Shown in pieces: positions 37,602-48,045 of a DNA stretch of 64,000 nucleotides. Below the pieces are notes generated by a model that ran no database searches, was not told where the DNA came from, and saw only the letters and a program-made list of their open reading frames with translations. Each line of letters begins with the position of its first letter. Within the stretch, counting starts at the first letter, position 1. This DNA comes from Brevundimonas basaltis. GTDB taxonomy: Bacteria > Pseudomonadota > Alphaproteobacteria > Caulobacterales > Caulobacteraceae. Both the position numbers and the translations under genes were made by a program. The DNA is taken from assembly GCF_014202075.1 (NCBI RefSeq), contig NZ_JACHFZ010000002.1, positions 62,001 to 126,000 of the forward strand, in the 5' to 3' direction.

Positions 37602-38669
37602 CTACCCCAGCTCCGCCTCCAGATCGGCCAGGCGGGCGGCCTGGTCCTCGGCGATGAGGGCGTTGAGCAGGGGATCGATGTCGCCCTCGAGGATCTGCGG
37701 CAGGCTGTGCAGGGTCAGGCCGATGCGGTGGTCGGTGACCCGCCCCTGGGGGAAGTTGTAGGTGCGGATGCGCTCCGACCGGTCGCCGGAGCCGACCTGC
37801 GACTTGCGGGCGCTGGAGCGGGCCTGGTCCTTTTCCTGCCGCTGAATGTCGTAGAGGCGGACGCGCAGGTTCTTCATCGCCTTGTCGCGGTTGACGTGCT
37901 GCGACTTCTCCGAGGAGGTCACCACGATGCCCGAGGGCATGTGGGTGATGCGCACCGCCGAGTCGGTCTTGTTGACGTGCTGGCCGCCCGAACCTGAGGC
38001 GCGGAAGGTGTCGATGCGGATATCCTGATCGCGGATCTCGATCTCGACGTCCTCGACCTCGGGCAGGACGGCGACGGTAGCGGCCGAGGTGTGGATGCGG
38101 CCGCCGGCCTCGGTGGTCGGCACCCGCTGGACGCGGTGCACGCCGCTCTCGAACTTGAGCCGCCCGAACACGCCCTCGCCGGTGACGGTGGCGATGATCT
38201 CCTTGTAGCCGCCGGCCTCGCCCTCGGTGGCGCTGTCGATCTCGACCCGCCAGCCGCGCGTCGAGGCGTAGCGCGAATACATGCGGAACAGGTCGCCGGC
38301 GAACAGGGCCGCCTCGTCGCCGCCGGTGCCGGCGCGGACCTCGAGCACGGCCGAGGCGTTCTCGTCGGCGTCGCGCGGGGCCAGCAGCAGGGCGACGTCG
38401 CGCTCCATGCCGGGCAGGGCCTGGTTCAGGGCCTCGAGCTCCTCCGCCGCCATTTCGGCCATCTCCGGATCGGCGGCCATGGCGTCCAGATCGGCCATTT
38501 CGGCCCGGACCCTGGCGAGGGCCATGACGGCGTCGGCGACCGGCTTGATTTCGGCGTGCTCCTTCGACAGGCGCACGATCTCCTGACCGTCCGTGGCCGC
38601 GCCCATGCGCGCCTCCACCTGATGGAAGCGGTCGAGCACCTGATCGAGCCGGGCCTGGGGCAGTCGCAA
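37602..38669 (-). CDS. prfA: Peptide chain release factor 1
   Basis: 355 residues using a TTG start at 38669 ([19 protein letters not shown] N-terminus), which matches the family length; a GTG at 38762 would add 31 atypical residues and no ATG fits. RF1 terminates at UAA/UAG. The GGQ motif is residues 228-230 in [11 protein letters not shown], the PxT-type codon-recognition motif is PTTEAGG, and [16 protein letters not shown] is diagnostic. The usual partner prmC is not adjacent; ptsP, its common upstream neighbour, is 4 kb away. Confidence 0.94.
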   Translation of the reverse strand: MRLPQARLDQVLDRFHQVEARMGAATDGQEIVRLSKEHAEIKPVADAVMALARVRAEMADLDAMAADPEMAEMAAEELEALNQALPGMERDVALLLAPRDADENASAVLEVRAGTGGDEAALFAGDLFRMYSRYASTRGWRVEIDSATEGEAGGYKEIIATVTGEGVFGRLKFESGVHRVQRVPTTEAGGRIHTSAATVAVLPEVEDVEIEIRDQDIRIDTFRASGSGGQHVNKTDSAVRITHMPSGIVVTSSEKSQHVNRDKAMKNLRVRLYDIQRQEKDQARSSARKSQVGSGDRSERIRTYNFPQGRVTDHRIGLTLHSLPQILEGDIDPLLNALIAEDQAARLADLEAELG

Positions 38670-38838
38670 GGGGGGCGTATCCTGTTCGCGGGAGGCCTGC
38701 CTTAGCGCGGCGGCCGGCGATCTGTCGATGGAGCGGCGCGCGATAACAAGCGCGTCAAACACCGTTACGCTCCGTCCCGGGTTTCTCTAGAGGTGAAGGC
38801 GGAGATCACCGCGACTTGGCGCGGGTCGGGACGCCGTG

Positions 38839-39621
38839 ATGGACACCTTCTTCCTGTTCGTGCTGGTCGGCCTGCTGGCCCAGGCCGTCGATGGGGCCCT
38901 CGGCATGGCCTATGGCGTGATCTCCTCATCCGTCCTGCTGGCCTTCGGCGTGCCGCCCGCGACCGCCTCGGCCAGCGTCCACGGCGCCGAGGTGTTCACC
39001 ACCGCCGCCTCGGCCGGTAGCCACATCTGGCACCGCAACGTGGATTGGCGTCTGTGCCTGCCGCTGGCGGCGGCCGGCGTCGTCGGCGGCGTGGTCGGAG
39101 CCTATGTGCTTACCGGCATAGACGGCCAGGTCATCAAGCCCTTCATCGTGGCCTATCTCGGTTTGATGGGTCTCTACATCCTGTGGCGAGGCTGGCGGAA
39201 CGCGCCGACCAGGCCGCTGCGCCCGGCCTGGGCTATTGCGCCGCTGGGCGTCGTCGGCGGTTTTTTGGACGCCGTCGGCGGCGGCGGCTGGGGGCCGACC
39301 GTATCCTCGACCCTGGTCGGGGCCGGCCAGGAGCCGCGTCGCGCCATCGGGTCCGTCAACACGGCCGAATTCTTCCTGACCGTGGCCATATCCGCCACCT
39401 TTGTCTGGTCACTGGTCAGCGGGCACTGGCGCGACGCCGAAGCCATCCAGAACCACGCCGCGGCGATCGGCGGTTTGATCGTCGGCGGCCTGATCGCGGC
39501 GCCCTTCGCGGGCTTGATCACCAAGCGGGCGCCGCGCCGCGCGATGACCTTCGCCGTCGGCGCGTTGCTGATCGTCCTGTCGTTGTTCCAGGGTGTGCAG
39601 CTGGCCGGCCTGCTCGGCTGA
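38839..39621 (+). CDS. TSUP-family (TauE/SafE) membrane transporter
   Basis: 260 residues (a GTG one codon upstream at 38836 is an alternative start). About eight hydrophobic segments and the TSUP repeat pattern QAVDGALGMAYGVISSSVLLAFGVPPATASASVH in the first half and GGFLDAVGGGGWGPTVSSTLVGAGQEPRRAIGSVN in the second. The family exports sulfite, sulfoacetate or related anions; substrate here is unknown. It diverges from prfA and converges with the GST gene. Confidence 0.88.
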   Translation: MDTFFLFVLVGLLAQAVDGALGMAYGVISSSVLLAFGVPPATASASVHGAEVFTTAASAGSHIWHRNVDWRLCLPLAAAGVVGGVVGAYVLTGIDGQVIKPFIVAYLGLMGLYILWRGWRNAPTRPLRPAWAIAPLGVVGGFLDAVGGGGWGPTVSSTLVGAGQEPRRAIGSVNTAEFFLTVAISATFVWSLVSGHWRDAEAIQNHAAAIGGLIVGGLIAAPFAGLITKRAPRRAMTFAVGALLIVLSLFQGVQLAGLLG

Positions 39622-39634
39622 CCGGCGGCGGCGA

Positions 39635-40231
39635 TCAGGCGGGCCGGGTGTCGATGAAGCTCGGCCGGGCCTCCAACGCGGTCTGCAGCGCTGTCAGGGC
39701 CGGACGGCCGGTCTTCCAACCGAAGTCCGGGTGGCGGAATCCGATCCAGGTGGCTGCCACGCCGGCGGTTATGACTCCCATGTCGAGCCGTGCCGCATCG
39801 GGCCGCGCCGCTTCCAGCTCGTCGAGGGCGCGGCCCATATTGACCGTCCAGCGCTCGATCCACGACGGCGAGCGCTCGTGCTCCGGCCGGCGCTTCTCCA
39901 GCAGCAGTTTGACGCCCATTTCGAGCGCGCCGTCGGCCAGGGTCTCCAGTCGCCGCACGCGGAGCCGGTCCGGCCCGGCCTCCGGGAGCAGGCGAGGGCC
40001 CTCGCCGAGAGCGTCGAGATATTCGCAGATCACCGGGCTGTCGTTCAGCGGCAGGCCGTCCGCCGCGATCAGCGTCGGCACCTGCACGAGCGGATTGGAG
40101 ACCAGCAGTTCGGGCGCATTGGCGTAGGGATCAACCGCGATCTCCTCGATCCGGTCCGCCAGCCCTTTCTCGCGCGCCACGATGCGGCATTTCCGGGCAT
40201 AGGGGGACGGGACGGTGATGTAGAGCTTCAT
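39635..40231 (-). CDS. Glutathione S-transferase family protein (YibF-like)
   Basis: 198 residues. N-terminal thioredoxin-like domain (~1-78: KLYITVPSPYARKCRIVAREKGL, VPTLIAADGLPLNDSPVICEYLD with the cis-Pro and ESxxI-like DSPVI glutathione motif). The C-terminal helical domain follows (~88-198). Cytoplasmic; detoxification or redox role, substrate unknown. It lies 18 bases downstream of ispG on the same strand. Confidence 0.9.
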   Translation of the reverse strand: MKLYITVPSPYARKCRIVAREKGLADRIEEIAVDPYANAPELLVSNPLVQVPTLIAADGLPLNDSPVICEYLDALGEGPRLLPEAGPDRLRVRRLETLADGALEMGVKLLLEKRRPEHERSPSWIERWTVNMGRALDELEAARPDAARLDMGVITAGVAATWIGFRHPDFGWKTGRPALTALQTALEARPSFIDTRPA

Positions 40232-40249
40232 CGGCGTTGTTCCCGAGGC

Positions 40250-41404
40250 CTATTCGGCCGCTTCCAGCTTGGCGGCGGCGCGGGCCGCCTCCAGCTCGGC
40301 CGCCTTGGCCTCGACCAGTTCGACGATGTGGTCGACCATGCCGTCATTGGCCAGTTTGTGGGCGGTCTTGCCGCTCAGATAGACCATGCCCGCGCCCTTG
40401 CCGCCGCCGGTAAACCCGACATCGGTGTAGAGCGCCTCGCCCGGGCCGTTGACCACGCAGCCGATGATCGACAGCGACATCGGCGTGGTCACATGGGCCA
40501 GCCTCTCTTCCAGCACACCCACCGTCTCGATGACGTTGAATCCCTGCCGCGCGCACGACGGGCAGGCGATGATATTGACCCCTCGGTGGCGCAGGCCGAG
40601 CGACTTGAGGATGTCGAATCCGACCTTGATCTCCTCGACCGGGTCGGCGGCGAGGGAGACGCGGATGGTGTCGCCGATGCCGGCCCACAGCATCGAGCCC
40701 ATGCCGATGGCGGACTTGATGGTGCCGGTGCGCAGCGGCCCGGCCTCGGTGACGCCGAGGTGCAGCGGGCAGTCGATTGCGTCGGCCAGCTGCTGATAGG
40801 CGGCCACGGTCAGGAAGGGGTCGGACGCCTTCACCGAAATCTTGAACTCGTGAAAGTCGTTGTCCTGCAGGATGCGGGCGTGGTTCAGGGCGCTCTCGAC
40901 CATGGCGTCGGGGCAGGGCTCGCCGTATTTTTCCAGCAGGTCGCGCTCCAGCGAGCCGGCGTTGACGCCGATGCGCATCGAACAGCCATGATCCCGGGCG
41001 GCCTGGATGACCTCGCGCACCCGGTCAGGCGAACCGATGTTGCCGGGGTTGATCCTCAGGCAGGCGGCTCCGGCCTGGGCGGCCTCGATGCCGCGCTTGT
41101 AGTGAAAATGGATGTCGGCGACGAGCGGGACCTTGGCCTCGCGGGCGATGGTGCGGAAGGCGGCGGTCGAATCCTCGTCGGGACAGGAGACACGGACGAT
41201 GTCGGCGCCGGCCTCCTCCAGCCGGCGGATCTGGTCGATCGTGGCGGCCGCGTCCGAGGTCGGGGTGTTGGTCATCGACTGGACCGAGATCGGCGCACCG
41301 CCGCCCACGGGGACGTCGCCGACCATGATCCGGCGGCTATGGCGGCGCTCAATGTGGCGCCACGGGCGGACGTGCCCGAGTTCTGAGGTGTGATCCTGGC
41401 TCAT
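40250..41404 (-). CDS. ispG: 4-hydroxy-3-methylbut-2-enyl diphosphate synthase (flavodoxin/ferredoxin)
   Basis: 384 residues from the ATG at 41404; in-frame starts at 41437 and 41443 are possible and none has a clear Shine-Dalgarno. IspG converts MEcPP to HMBPP in the MEP isoprenoid pathway using a [4Fe-4S] cluster. Cluster ligands Cys281, Cys284 ([12 protein letters not shown]) and Cys316 with the following Glu (GCVVNGPGE) are present. The TIM-barrel N-terminus ([21 protein letters not shown]) is canonical. It lies directly after the rodZ-like gene. Confidence 0.95.
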   Translation of the reverse strand: MSQDHTSELGHVRPWRHIERRHSRRIMVGDVPVGGGAPISVQSMTNTPTSDAAATIDQIRRLEEAGADIVRVSCPDEDSTAAFRTIAREAKVPLVADIHFHYKRGIEAAQAGAACLRINPGNIGSPDRVREVIQAARDHGCSMRIGVNAGSLERDLLEKYGEPCPDAMVESALNHARILQDNDFHEFKISVKASDPFLTVAAYQQLADAIDCPLHLGVTEAGPLRTGTIKSAIGMGSMLWAGIGDTIRVSLAADPVEEIKVGFDILKSLGLRHRGVNIIACPSCARQGFNVIETVGVLEERLAHVTTPMSLSIIGCVVNGPGEALYTDVGFTGGGKGAGMVYLSGKTAHKLANDGMVDHIVELVEAKAAELEAARAAAKLEAAE

Positions 41405-41471
41405 GTCGGCGGCAACATAGGCCTCCGATTGCGGCATGGCCACGACAAGAGCCGATTCACGGCGTCGCGGA

Positions 41472-42578
41472 TCAGCCTCCGGCGGCCTCGGAGACTACGT
41501 CCTGCACCGCCGTGGAGGCCTGCGTCTGTGCCTGGACCTGGGCCTGGACCGCGGCGGTGCGGGCGGCCTCGGTGCGGGCTGTGATCTCGGCGGCGGCCTG
41601 GCGGGCCAAGGTCTGGGCCCGCTGGTTCAGCTGGTTCAGCGAGGTCTGTGCGGTCTGGAGGACTCCGCCATGCTCGCCGTTCAGATAGACGTCGAAGGCG
41701 GTCGGGTCGGAGACGTCGACGGTGGCGGCGACGCCCAGCGGCGCGCGCCAGGCGTCGCCGGCGGCCAGTTGACGGGCGAACAGAACACGGCCGTCGGCCA
41801 TGCGGATGACGAGGCTGGCGGCCTTGCGGGCCTGGATCACCACCTGCGAGGCATTGGCCGATGCGCCATAGGTGGCGCCGCGCGGGTTGAAGGCCTTCTG
41901 CACCGGCGGCGCGGCGGCGGCGACAGCGGCGGCGGCTTCCGGCGAGGCAGGGTCGATGCCCGTCAATTCGGCCTCGAGACCGGGGGTGATGTACAGCGCC
42001 GGCACCGTCTGGTCCGCCGGAGCCGGGCGCGGCGCGGTCAGGCGCATGAACTGCTCCTGTCCCGGTACGGCGCCGAGGGTCCAGCTCTCCGGGACCGACG
42101 CGATGTCCGACGGTTGGGGCGCGCGCATCAGGCTGACGCGCTGGAAGACGTTCCAGCCGACTACCGCCAAAACGAGGGCCAGGCCGGCCGCGATCAGGCG
42201 CGGCGAATAGCGTTTGACCTCTTCGAAGGCGACGCCGACGGGAGGCTGCAACGGCACGGACGGGTCGGGGGCTTCGCGCTTGAAGCGTTCGACCGCGAGC
42301 TGTTCGTCGAGACCGAGAGCGGCCGCGTAGGCGCGCACATAGCCGATCGAGAACACCCGGCTGGGCAGCACCGAGAAATCGTTCTGCTCCAGCGCCGTCA
42401 GATATCGCACGGGCACGCGGGTGATGCTCGAAAGCTCGGCCAGGGAGCGCCCGGAATGGGTGCGGGCGATGCGCAGGCCGTCGCCGAGAGTCGCCGCGTC
42501 CGTGACGGAGGGAACGACATCCTTCCAGTCGGACTGATCACGAAACTCTTCGGGGTTGTTCCCCGTATCCAGCGCCAT
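41472..42578 (-). CDS. rodZ: RodZ-like helix-turn-helix membrane protein with DUF4115 domain
   Basis: 368 residues from the ATG at 42578; a longer frame to 42713 is rejected. Layout: cytoplasmic HTH_25 domain (~29-100: [61 protein letters not shown]), one transmembrane helix (~127-145), a Pro/Ala-rich periplasmic linker, and the C-terminal DUF4115 beta domain ([29 protein letters not shown]). This is the architecture of the cell-shape protein RodZ, which links MreB to the elongasome. The end is an Ala/Gln-rich coiled coil (~310-360). It precedes ispG, a common pairing. Confidence 0.85.
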   Translation of the reverse strand: MALDTGNNPEEFRDQSDWKDVVPSVTDAATLGDGLRIARTHSGRSLAELSSITRVPVRYLTALEQNDFSVLPSRVFSIGYVRAYAAALGLDEQLAVERFKREAPDPSVPLQPPVGVAFEEVKRYSPRLIAAGLALVLAVVGWNVFQRVSLMRAPQPSDIASVPESWTLGAVPGQEQFMRLTAPRPAPADQTVPALYITPGLEAELTGIDPASPEAAAAVAAAAPPVQKAFNPRGATYGASANASQVVIQARKAASLVIRMADGRVLFARQLAAGDAWRAPLGVAATVDVSDPTAFDVYLNGEHGGVLQTAQTSLNQLNQRAQTLARQAAAEITARTEAARTAAVQAQVQAQTQASTAVQDVVSEAAGG

Positions 42579-42699
42579 CCGGCCTGACCCCAAACTCGGC
42601 GCGCGCGAGTGATGCTCACGCGCCGTACTCGAACCCCGGGCCTGTACCATATCGGGATGACAGATCGGGTCCGCCCCCGCAGACCCCCCGGTTCCGTCT

Positions 42700-42708
42700 T
42701 GTGGATAA
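42700..42708 (+). promoter_or_regulatory. Perfect DnaA-box match upstream of the rodZ-like gene
   Basis: TGTGGATAA (TTATCCACA on the other strand), an exact DnaA-box consensus, between ptsP and the rodZ-like gene in a locally AT-rich stretch. Single site. Confidence 0.4.
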
Positions 42709-42770
42709 CTCATTTGAGTTGGCCGATCAACGATTTGTTAGCCGTACCGACGGAAATGGCCGGAACGTTC

Positions 42771-45038
42771 TCAGATCGTGACGTTCAATTTCCGGGCCAG
42801 CGATTCCAGCTCGCCCCGGATCGACGCGGACGACGATCCGAGCAGGTTGGCCATACCCCGCCGGGCGGCAGGCAGATCGGCCGACAGAATCATCCGCTTG
42901 ACCGGCCCGACTCCGGCGGCGGGGGCCGAGAGACGCGTATAACCCAGCGTCAGCAAGGCGAAGGCTTCCAGCGACCGCCCCGCCAGTTCGCCGCAGACGG
43001 AGACCGGCGTACCGGTGTCGGCGCATTTCTTCTGGATTTCGGCCAGAGCTCTGAGCAGGGGCGGCGACAGTGGGTCGTAACGATCGGAAACCAGCGGATT
43101 GGTCCGGTCGGAAGCGAACATGTACTGAAACAGGTCGTTGGTGCCCACCGAGACGAAATCGGTCAGCGGCAGCAAGGCGTCCAGATGCCAAAGCAATGAC
43201 GGGCACTCGATCATGGCGCCGACCCGCAGCAGGGCGGGAAGGGCCCGACCCCGGCGCCGCGCCCAGGCGCATTCGACGTCGACCAGTTCGCGGGCGGCGC
43301 GGAACTCGTCGACCGTAGCGATCATCGGAAACATGACGCGCAACTCGCGCCCGGCGGCGGCCGTCAGCAGCGCCCGCAGTTGCAGTCTCAGCAGCCCGGG
43401 CCGGTCGAGACCGAGGCGGATCGCCCGTCGCCCCAGGGCCGGGTTCTCCTCCCGCTCGGTCTCCAGATACGGCAGCACCTTGTCGCCGCCGATGTCGAGG
43501 GTGCGGAATGTGACCGGCCGGTCGCCCGCGGTGTCCAGAACCAGTTTGTAGAGGGCGGTCTGGCTGTCGAGCCGGGGCAACTCCTCCGACACCATGAACT
43601 GGAACTCGGTGCGGAACAGGCCGATGCCCTCTGCGCCGGTGGCGTCGAGATTTTCCAGATCGACGGCGAGGCCGGCGTTGGTCAGGACCTGGATCCGGGT
43701 CCCGTCGAGGGTGACGGCGTCGACGCCGCGCAGGCGGGTGAACTCGGCCTGACGTTCGCTGCGCACCTCGATGCGCGACTGCACGGCCGCCAACATGTCG
43801 GGACGCGGCCGCAGATAGGCCTCGCCGGTTTCGCCGTCGACGATCACCAGGTCGCCTTCGGAGAGCCGGTCGCGCAGACCCATCAGCCGGCCCACGCAGG
43901 GGATCTGCAGGGCCCGGGCGACGATGGCGGCGTGGCTGGCGGCCGAGCCCTCCTCGAGCAGCAGGCCGCGGATCTTGTGCCTCGGATATTCCAGCAGGTC
44001 GGCCGGGCCGAGGTTGCGGGCGACCAGAATGGCGTCGTCAGGCAGTTCGCGCTCGCCCGGCCGGTCGCCGGCCAGCACGCGCAACAGCCGGTTGGCGAGA
44101 TCCTCGAAGTCGTGCAGCCGCTCGCGGATATAGGGGTCGCGGGCGGTGGCGAAGCGGGCCCGGTGTTCGTTCCTGACCCGGTCGACCGCGGCCTCGGCGG
44201 TCAGGCCGGTGCGCACCGCCTCCTCCAGCGACCGGTTCCAGCCCCGATCGTCGGCGAACATCCGGTAGGTCTCCAGCACCTCGAAGGACTGGCCCGCCAG
44301 CTTGCCCGGCCCCCCCTCCAGCATGGAGTCGATATTGGCTTTCAGCCCGATCAGGGCCTCGCGCAGGCGGATTTCCTCGACCTGCTGGTTCTCGGCCAGG
44401 AGGTTCTCCGGCGGCACGGGCGCCTCGTGCAGGACGACATGGCCGAAAGCCAGACCTTCCGCGAACCGCTGGCCCTTGAGATTTTCGGCCCGGTGCGGGG
44501 CCACCTCGATGTCGCGCAGCTCGTCCTGGGCCAGCAGTTCGCCGGACGCCACGGTCTCGGCCAGCACCATGGCGATGGTCTGGATGTCCTCGACCTCTTC
44601 CTCGTCGTACCGCCGCTCGGAGCGGTTCTGGACCACGAGCACGCCGATAGCCCGGCCGCCGCGCAGCAGGGGCGCGCCAAGGAAGGCGTGATACGGATCC
44701 TCGCCGGTCTCGGGGCGATAGGCGAAGCTGGGGTGCGACGGCGCGTCGGACAGGCTGATCGGCTCGGCCGTCCGGGCCACCTCACCGACCAGACCCTCGC
44801 CGGGTCGCAGGCGGGTGTTGTGCACGGCCTCGGGCTTCAGGCCCTGGGTGGCGAACAGCTCCAGTTCGCCGGAGGCGCGGCGCAGGTAGATTGAGCAGAC
44901 CTCGGCCACCATCGACTGGGCGATGATCCGGACCACCTCGTCGAGGCGTTGCTGCGCCGGCGCCGCCCCCGCCATAGCCTCGCGGATCTGGCGAAGGAGG
45001 TTCCGCGGCCCCCTCGTCGTCAATCCGCCAACCGGCAT
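42771..45038 (-). CDS. ptsP: Phosphoenolpyruvate--protein phosphotransferase, nitrogen PTS (EI-Ntr) with GAF domain
   Basis: 755 residues. The N-terminal GAF domain (~20-160: VVRIIAQSMVAEVCSIYLRR...GRAIGVLVVQNRSERRYDEEEVEDIQTIA) senses small molecules; glutamine and alpha-ketoglutarate are known effectors. The EI part has phospho-His369 in GSAASHAAIVARAL, and the PEP-binding barrel with GIGLFRTEFQFM, DIGGDKVLPYL and GTNDLFQYMF. EI-Ntr phosphorylates NPr and then EIIA-Ntr; in Caulobacter this system controls (p)ppGpp. It follows lysC by 49 bases in the same direction, a conserved alphaproteobacterial order. Confidence 0.95.
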   Translation of the reverse strand: MPVGGLTTRGPRNLLRQIREAMAGAAPAQQRLDEVVRIIAQSMVAEVCSIYLRRASGELELFATQGLKPEAVHNTRLRPGEGLVGEVARTAEPISLSDAPSHPSFAYRPETGEDPYHAFLGAPLLRGGRAIGVLVVQNRSERRYDEEEVEDIQTIAMVLAETVASGELLAQDELRDIEVAPHRAENLKGQRFAEGLAFGHVVLHEAPVPPENLLAENQQVEEIRLREALIGLKANIDSMLEGGPGKLAGQSFEVLETYRMFADDRGWNRSLEEAVRTGLTAEAAVDRVRNEHRARFATARDPYIRERLHDFEDLANRLLRVLAGDRPGERELPDDAILVARNLGPADLLEYPRHKIRGLLLEEGSAASHAAIVARALQIPCVGRLMGLRDRLSEGDLVIVDGETGEAYLRPRPDMLAAVQSRIEVRSERQAEFTRLRGVDAVTLDGTRIQVLTNAGLAVDLENLDATGAEGIGLFRTEFQFMVSEELPRLDSQTALYKLVLDTAGDRPVTFRTLDIGGDKVLPYLETEREENPALGRRAIRLGLDRPGLLRLQLRALLTAAAGRELRVMFPMIATVDEFRAARELVDVECAWARRRGRALPALLRVGAMIECPSLLWHLDALLPLTDFVSVGTNDLFQYMFASDRTNPLVSDRYDPLSPPLLRALAEIQKKCADTGTPVSVCGELAGRSLEAFALLTLGYTRLSAPAAGVGPVKRMILSADLPAARRGMANLLGSSSASIRGELESLARKLNVTI

Positions 45039-45087
45039 GGCCCCTCCAATACGATGCGGCGCAGATGGGCGCCGCCAGGCTTCGTTT

Positions 45088-46362
45088 CTACACTACTTCC
45101 AATCCGTAAGCCGAATGGAGCGCGCGCACGGCCAGTTCCGCATAGGCGGCGTCGATCAGCACGCTGATCTTGATCTCCGAGGTAGAGATGGCCTGGAATT
45201 TCACGCCCTTGTCGGCAAGGGCCCGAAACATGGTCTGAGCCACGCCGGCGTGGCTGCGCATGCCGACGCCGACGACCGAGACCTTGGCCACGTCCTCGTC
45301 AACGCGGATTTCCTCGAAACCGATTTCGGTCTGGGCCGCCCGCATCAGCTCGGCGGCCCTTTGGGCGTCACGCCGGCCCGTGGTGAAGGTCAGGTTGACC
45401 GCCCCCTCGCTTCGCGACTGGCTCTGGACGATCATGTCGACGTTGACATTGGCCTCGGCCAGCCGGGTGAAGACGTCCGCCGGCGCCTCGACCCGGTCCG
45501 ACAGGCCCAGCAGGGTGATACGGGCCTCGTCGCGGCTCATGGTGACGCCGGATACGATGCGTTTCTCCACGATTTCCTCCTCGTCGCAGATCAGGGTGCC
45601 GGACTTGGCGGGCAGGGCGCCGGTCTCGTCGGGTTCGATGAAGCTGGACAGGACCCGGACCGGGACCTGTTTCGCCATGGCCAGTTCCACCGAGCGGGTC
45701 TGCAGCACCTTGGCCCCCAGCGACGCCATCTCCAGCATCTCCTCATAGGAGACCTTTTCGAGGCGCCGCGCCCGGGATTCGATGCGCGGATCGGTCGTGT
45801 AGACGCCGTCCACGTCGGTGTAGATGTCGCACGGACACTCCAGCGCCGCCGCCACGGCCACGGCCGAGGTGTCGGAACCGCCCCGGCCCAGGGTCGTGAT
45901 CCGCCCGTCGCGGGTGACGCCCTGGAAGCCCGGCACCACGGCGATCTCGCCATTGTCCATGGCCGCGCCCAGCACCTCGCCCGGCACGTCCTCGATGCGG
46001 GCCCGGCCGTGGGCGTCGTCGGTCAGGATCGGGATCTGCCAGCCCATCCAGCTGCGCGCGCTCAGACCCATATTGCGCAGGGTCAGGGCCAGCAGGCCGG
46101 ATGTCACCTGCTCGCCTGAGGCGACCACGACGTCGTATTCATCGTCCGAAAGCGCGACGCCCGGCCCCGGCCGCCCCGCGCCGTCGGTCCAGGCCACCAG
46201 TTCGTTGGTCTTGCCGGCCATGGCCGAGACCACCACCGCCACCTTCTTGCCCGATGCGGCTTCGGCGGCGACGATGCGGGCGGCGCGGCGAATGCGTTCG
46301 AGGTCGCCCATCGAGGTGCCGCCGAACTTCATCACCAGTCGCGTCGTAGCGGGCCGCGTCAT
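45088..46362 (-). CDS. lysC: Aspartate kinase
   Basis: 424 residues from the ATG at 46362 ([19 protein letters not shown]); the Met at residue 11 is a less likely start. It phosphorylates aspartate, the entry to Lys, Thr, Met and DAP synthesis. Kinase domain has [38 protein letters not shown] and [11 protein letters not shown]. Two C-terminal ACT domains (~270-424: [60 protein letters not shown]) give feedback regulation. Divergent from ubiG with 55 bases between, followed by ptsP. Confidence 0.96.
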   Translation of the reverse strand: MTRPATTRLVMKFGGTSMGDLERIRRAARIVAAEAASGKKVAVVVSAMAGKTNELVAWTDGAGRPGPGVALSDDEYDVVVASGEQVTSGLLALTLRNMGLSARSWMGWQIPILTDDAHGRARIEDVPGEVLGAAMDNGEIAVVPGFQGVTRDGRITTLGRGGSDTSAVAVAAALECPCDIYTDVDGVYTTDPRIESRARRLEKVSYEEMLEMASLGAKVLQTRSVELAMAKQVPVRVLSSFIEPDETGALPAKSGTLICDEEEIVEKRIVSGVTMSRDEARITLLGLSDRVEAPADVFTRLAEANVNVDMIVQSQSRSEGAVNLTFTTGRRDAQRAAELMRAAQTEIGFEEIRVDEDVAKVSVVGVGMRSHAGVAQTMFRALADKGVKFQAISTSEIKISVLIDAAYAELAVRALHSAYGLEVV

Positions 46363-46417
46363 CGTGGCGTATCGCCCCATCTTGCGTGGAGGGCCGCGCG
46401 GGTTCATCCCTCGGCCC

Positions 46418-47221
46418 ATGGTCGCTTCTAACGACACGGTATCCGCGCGCAAACCCCAAAGCGGGGCGGACTTCGACGATGGCGCGGCCGGGCCCTCGAT
46501 CGATCCCGCCGACGTGGCGCGGTTCTCGGCCCAGGCGGCGCAGTGGTGGGACGCGCGCGGGCCGTTCGCTCCGTTGCACCGGTTTAATCCCGCCCGTCTC
46601 GCCTTCGTCCGCGACCGCGTCGCCGAACGGTTCGGTCGTGATCCGAGGACCCGCGAGGCCTTCGCCGGCCTGACCCTGCTCGACGTCGGCTGCGGCGGCG
46701 GCCTGATCGCCGAGCCGATGCGGCGTCTCGGTTTCGAGGTGACGGCCATCGACGCCTCCAGCGAGAACATCGGCACGGCCCGGGTTCACGCCGAACAGCA
46801 GGGGCTCGACATCGGTTATCGGGCGGCGACGGTGGAACAGCTGGAGTCCGAAGGCGCGGGCCCGTTCGACGTGGTCCTGACCATGGAGGTGATCGAGCAC
46901 GTCGCCGATCCGGAAGGCTTCATCCGCGCCTGTTCGCGGCTGGTGAAGCCTGGCGGGATGATGATCGTGGCCACCCTGAACCGCACCCTGAAGTCGCTCG
47001 CCCTGGGCAAGGTCGCGGCGGAGTATGTGCTGCGCTGGGTGCCCGCTGGCACCCATGACTGGAATCAGTTTCTCAAGCCGGACGAGATCCGGCTGATGCT
47101 CTCTGAAGAGCCGGTGGCCGTCAGCGGTCCTTACGGCCTCGTCTACAACCCGCTGACCGATCGCTGGAGCGAGAGCGACGACGCCGGGATCAACTACATG
47201 ATGGTCGCGACGCGGGACTGA
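46418..47221 (+). CDS. ubiG: Ubiquinone biosynthesis O-methyltransferase
   Basis: 267 residues from the ATG at 46418. UbiG performs both O-methylations in ubiquinone synthesis. Motif [48 protein letters not shown], and [45 protein letters not shown] (membrane-interacting region of UbiG) identify it. The start has a ~28-residue polar extension before the conserved [13 protein letters not shown]. Divergent from lysC, as in related genomes. Confidence 0.95.
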   Translation: MVASNDTVSARKPQSGADFDDGAAGPSIDPADVARFSAQAAQWWDARGPFAPLHRFNPARLAFVRDRVAERFGRDPRTREAFAGLTLLDVGCGGGLIAEPMRRLGFEVTAIDASSENIGTARVHAEQQGLDIGYRAATVEQLESEGAGPFDVVLTMEVIEHVADPEGFIRACSRLVKPGGMMIVATLNRTLKSLALGKVAAEYVLRWVPAGTHDWNQFLKPDEIRLMLSEEPVAVSGPYGLVYNPLTDRWSESDDAGINYMMVATRD

Positions 47222-47327
47222 ACGCGGTTCATCCAGAGTTCATCGACCTGACGAGGTTTTAACGGGACAGCCAAGCTTGGTGGTGGGATGAAGGGGCTCC
47301 CTTTCACTCCCTCTCCGGAGATCACCC

Positions 47328-47555
47328 ATGAAGCGTCTCCTCGTCCTCGCCACCCTTGCCGCCGCCCTGATGACATCGGCCTGCGTCACCGTCATCGACG
47401 CCGGTCACGATGATCACGTCGGCTGGCACGGCCAGAACGCCGCCCCGTTCGACGGCGCCCGCGCCGACTGCCGCGCCCGCACCGGCCGCAACGAACGCAG
47501 CGACGCCTTCGCCGCCTGCATGGCCGAGAAGGGCTGGACCCGCGGCGAACACTGA
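47328..47555 (+). CDS. Small predicted lipoprotein
   Basis: 75 residues with a type II signal peptide ending in MTSAC (Cys19). The mature part is polar, with two Cys (ARADCRARTG, FAACMAEKGW) that could form a disulfide; ACMAEKGW is a pattern seen in small alphaproteobacterial lipoproteins. Preceded by GGAGATCACCC. Function unknown. It converges with the next gene. Confidence 0.7.
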   Translation: MKRLLVLATLAAALMTSACVTVIDAGHDDHVGWHGQNAAPFDGARADCRARTGRNERSDAFAACMAEKGWTRGEH

Positions 47556-47563
47556 CCCCGGCT

Positions 47564-48016
47564 TCAGGCGAGGCAGCGCGCGTTCAGCGGAGCGGCCCGG
47601 AAATTCCATTCCATGCTGCGCGCCTGCCCGCCGATCTCGCCCTCGATCCGGGCCTTCAGGGCGTCGCCGTCGCGCTCGTAGGTGACCCGGGTCGGGAAGT
47701 CGTTCTCCGCATTGGCGAACACCGCCCGGGTCGGGCCGCTGTCGGTCAGGACGAAGGCGGTGGGCGGCGCGCCGCCCGGCTGGGCGACATAGGCGAAGCC
47801 CTGCGGTGTCGGGCCGATGTGCGAGACCTCGAACGAGACGCCGCGCGCCGCCACCGTCACCCCATGGCCGACGCTGAGGCCCCCGCGCGGGTCGCTCCAC
47901 GTCTCCGAGACCTCCCGCCCGTTCGAGCAATCCAGCCAGTAGCCGGCCATCCACGACATGTCGGGCGGCGGGGCCGCCTGCATCAGGACGGCGGCGAAAA
48001 CGGCGGCGGTCGTCAT
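47564..48016 (-). CDS. Small exported DUF6265-like protein
   Basis: 150 residues from the ATG at 48016, preceded by AGAGGGGAC. A short hydrophobic N-terminus (MTTAAVFAAVLMQAAPPP) looks like a signal peptide. The pattern MSWMAGYWLDCSNGREVSETWSDPRGGLSVGHG...FEVSHIGPTPQGFAYVAQPGGAPPTAFVL...ENDFPTRVTYERDGDALKARIEG matches DUF6265, lipocalin-like beta-barrel proteins of unknown ligand. It lies 29 bases downstream of the AraC gene. Confidence 0.8.
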   Translation of the reverse strand: MTTAAVFAAVLMQAAPPPDMSWMAGYWLDCSNGREVSETWSDPRGGLSVGHGVTVAARGVSFEVSHIGPTPQGFAYVAQPGGAPPTAFVLTDSGPTRAVFANAENDFPTRVTYERDGDALKARIEGEIGGQARSMEWNFRAAPLNARCLA

Positions 48017-48045
48017 GGTCTGTCCCCTCTGTTGACGGCCGGACC

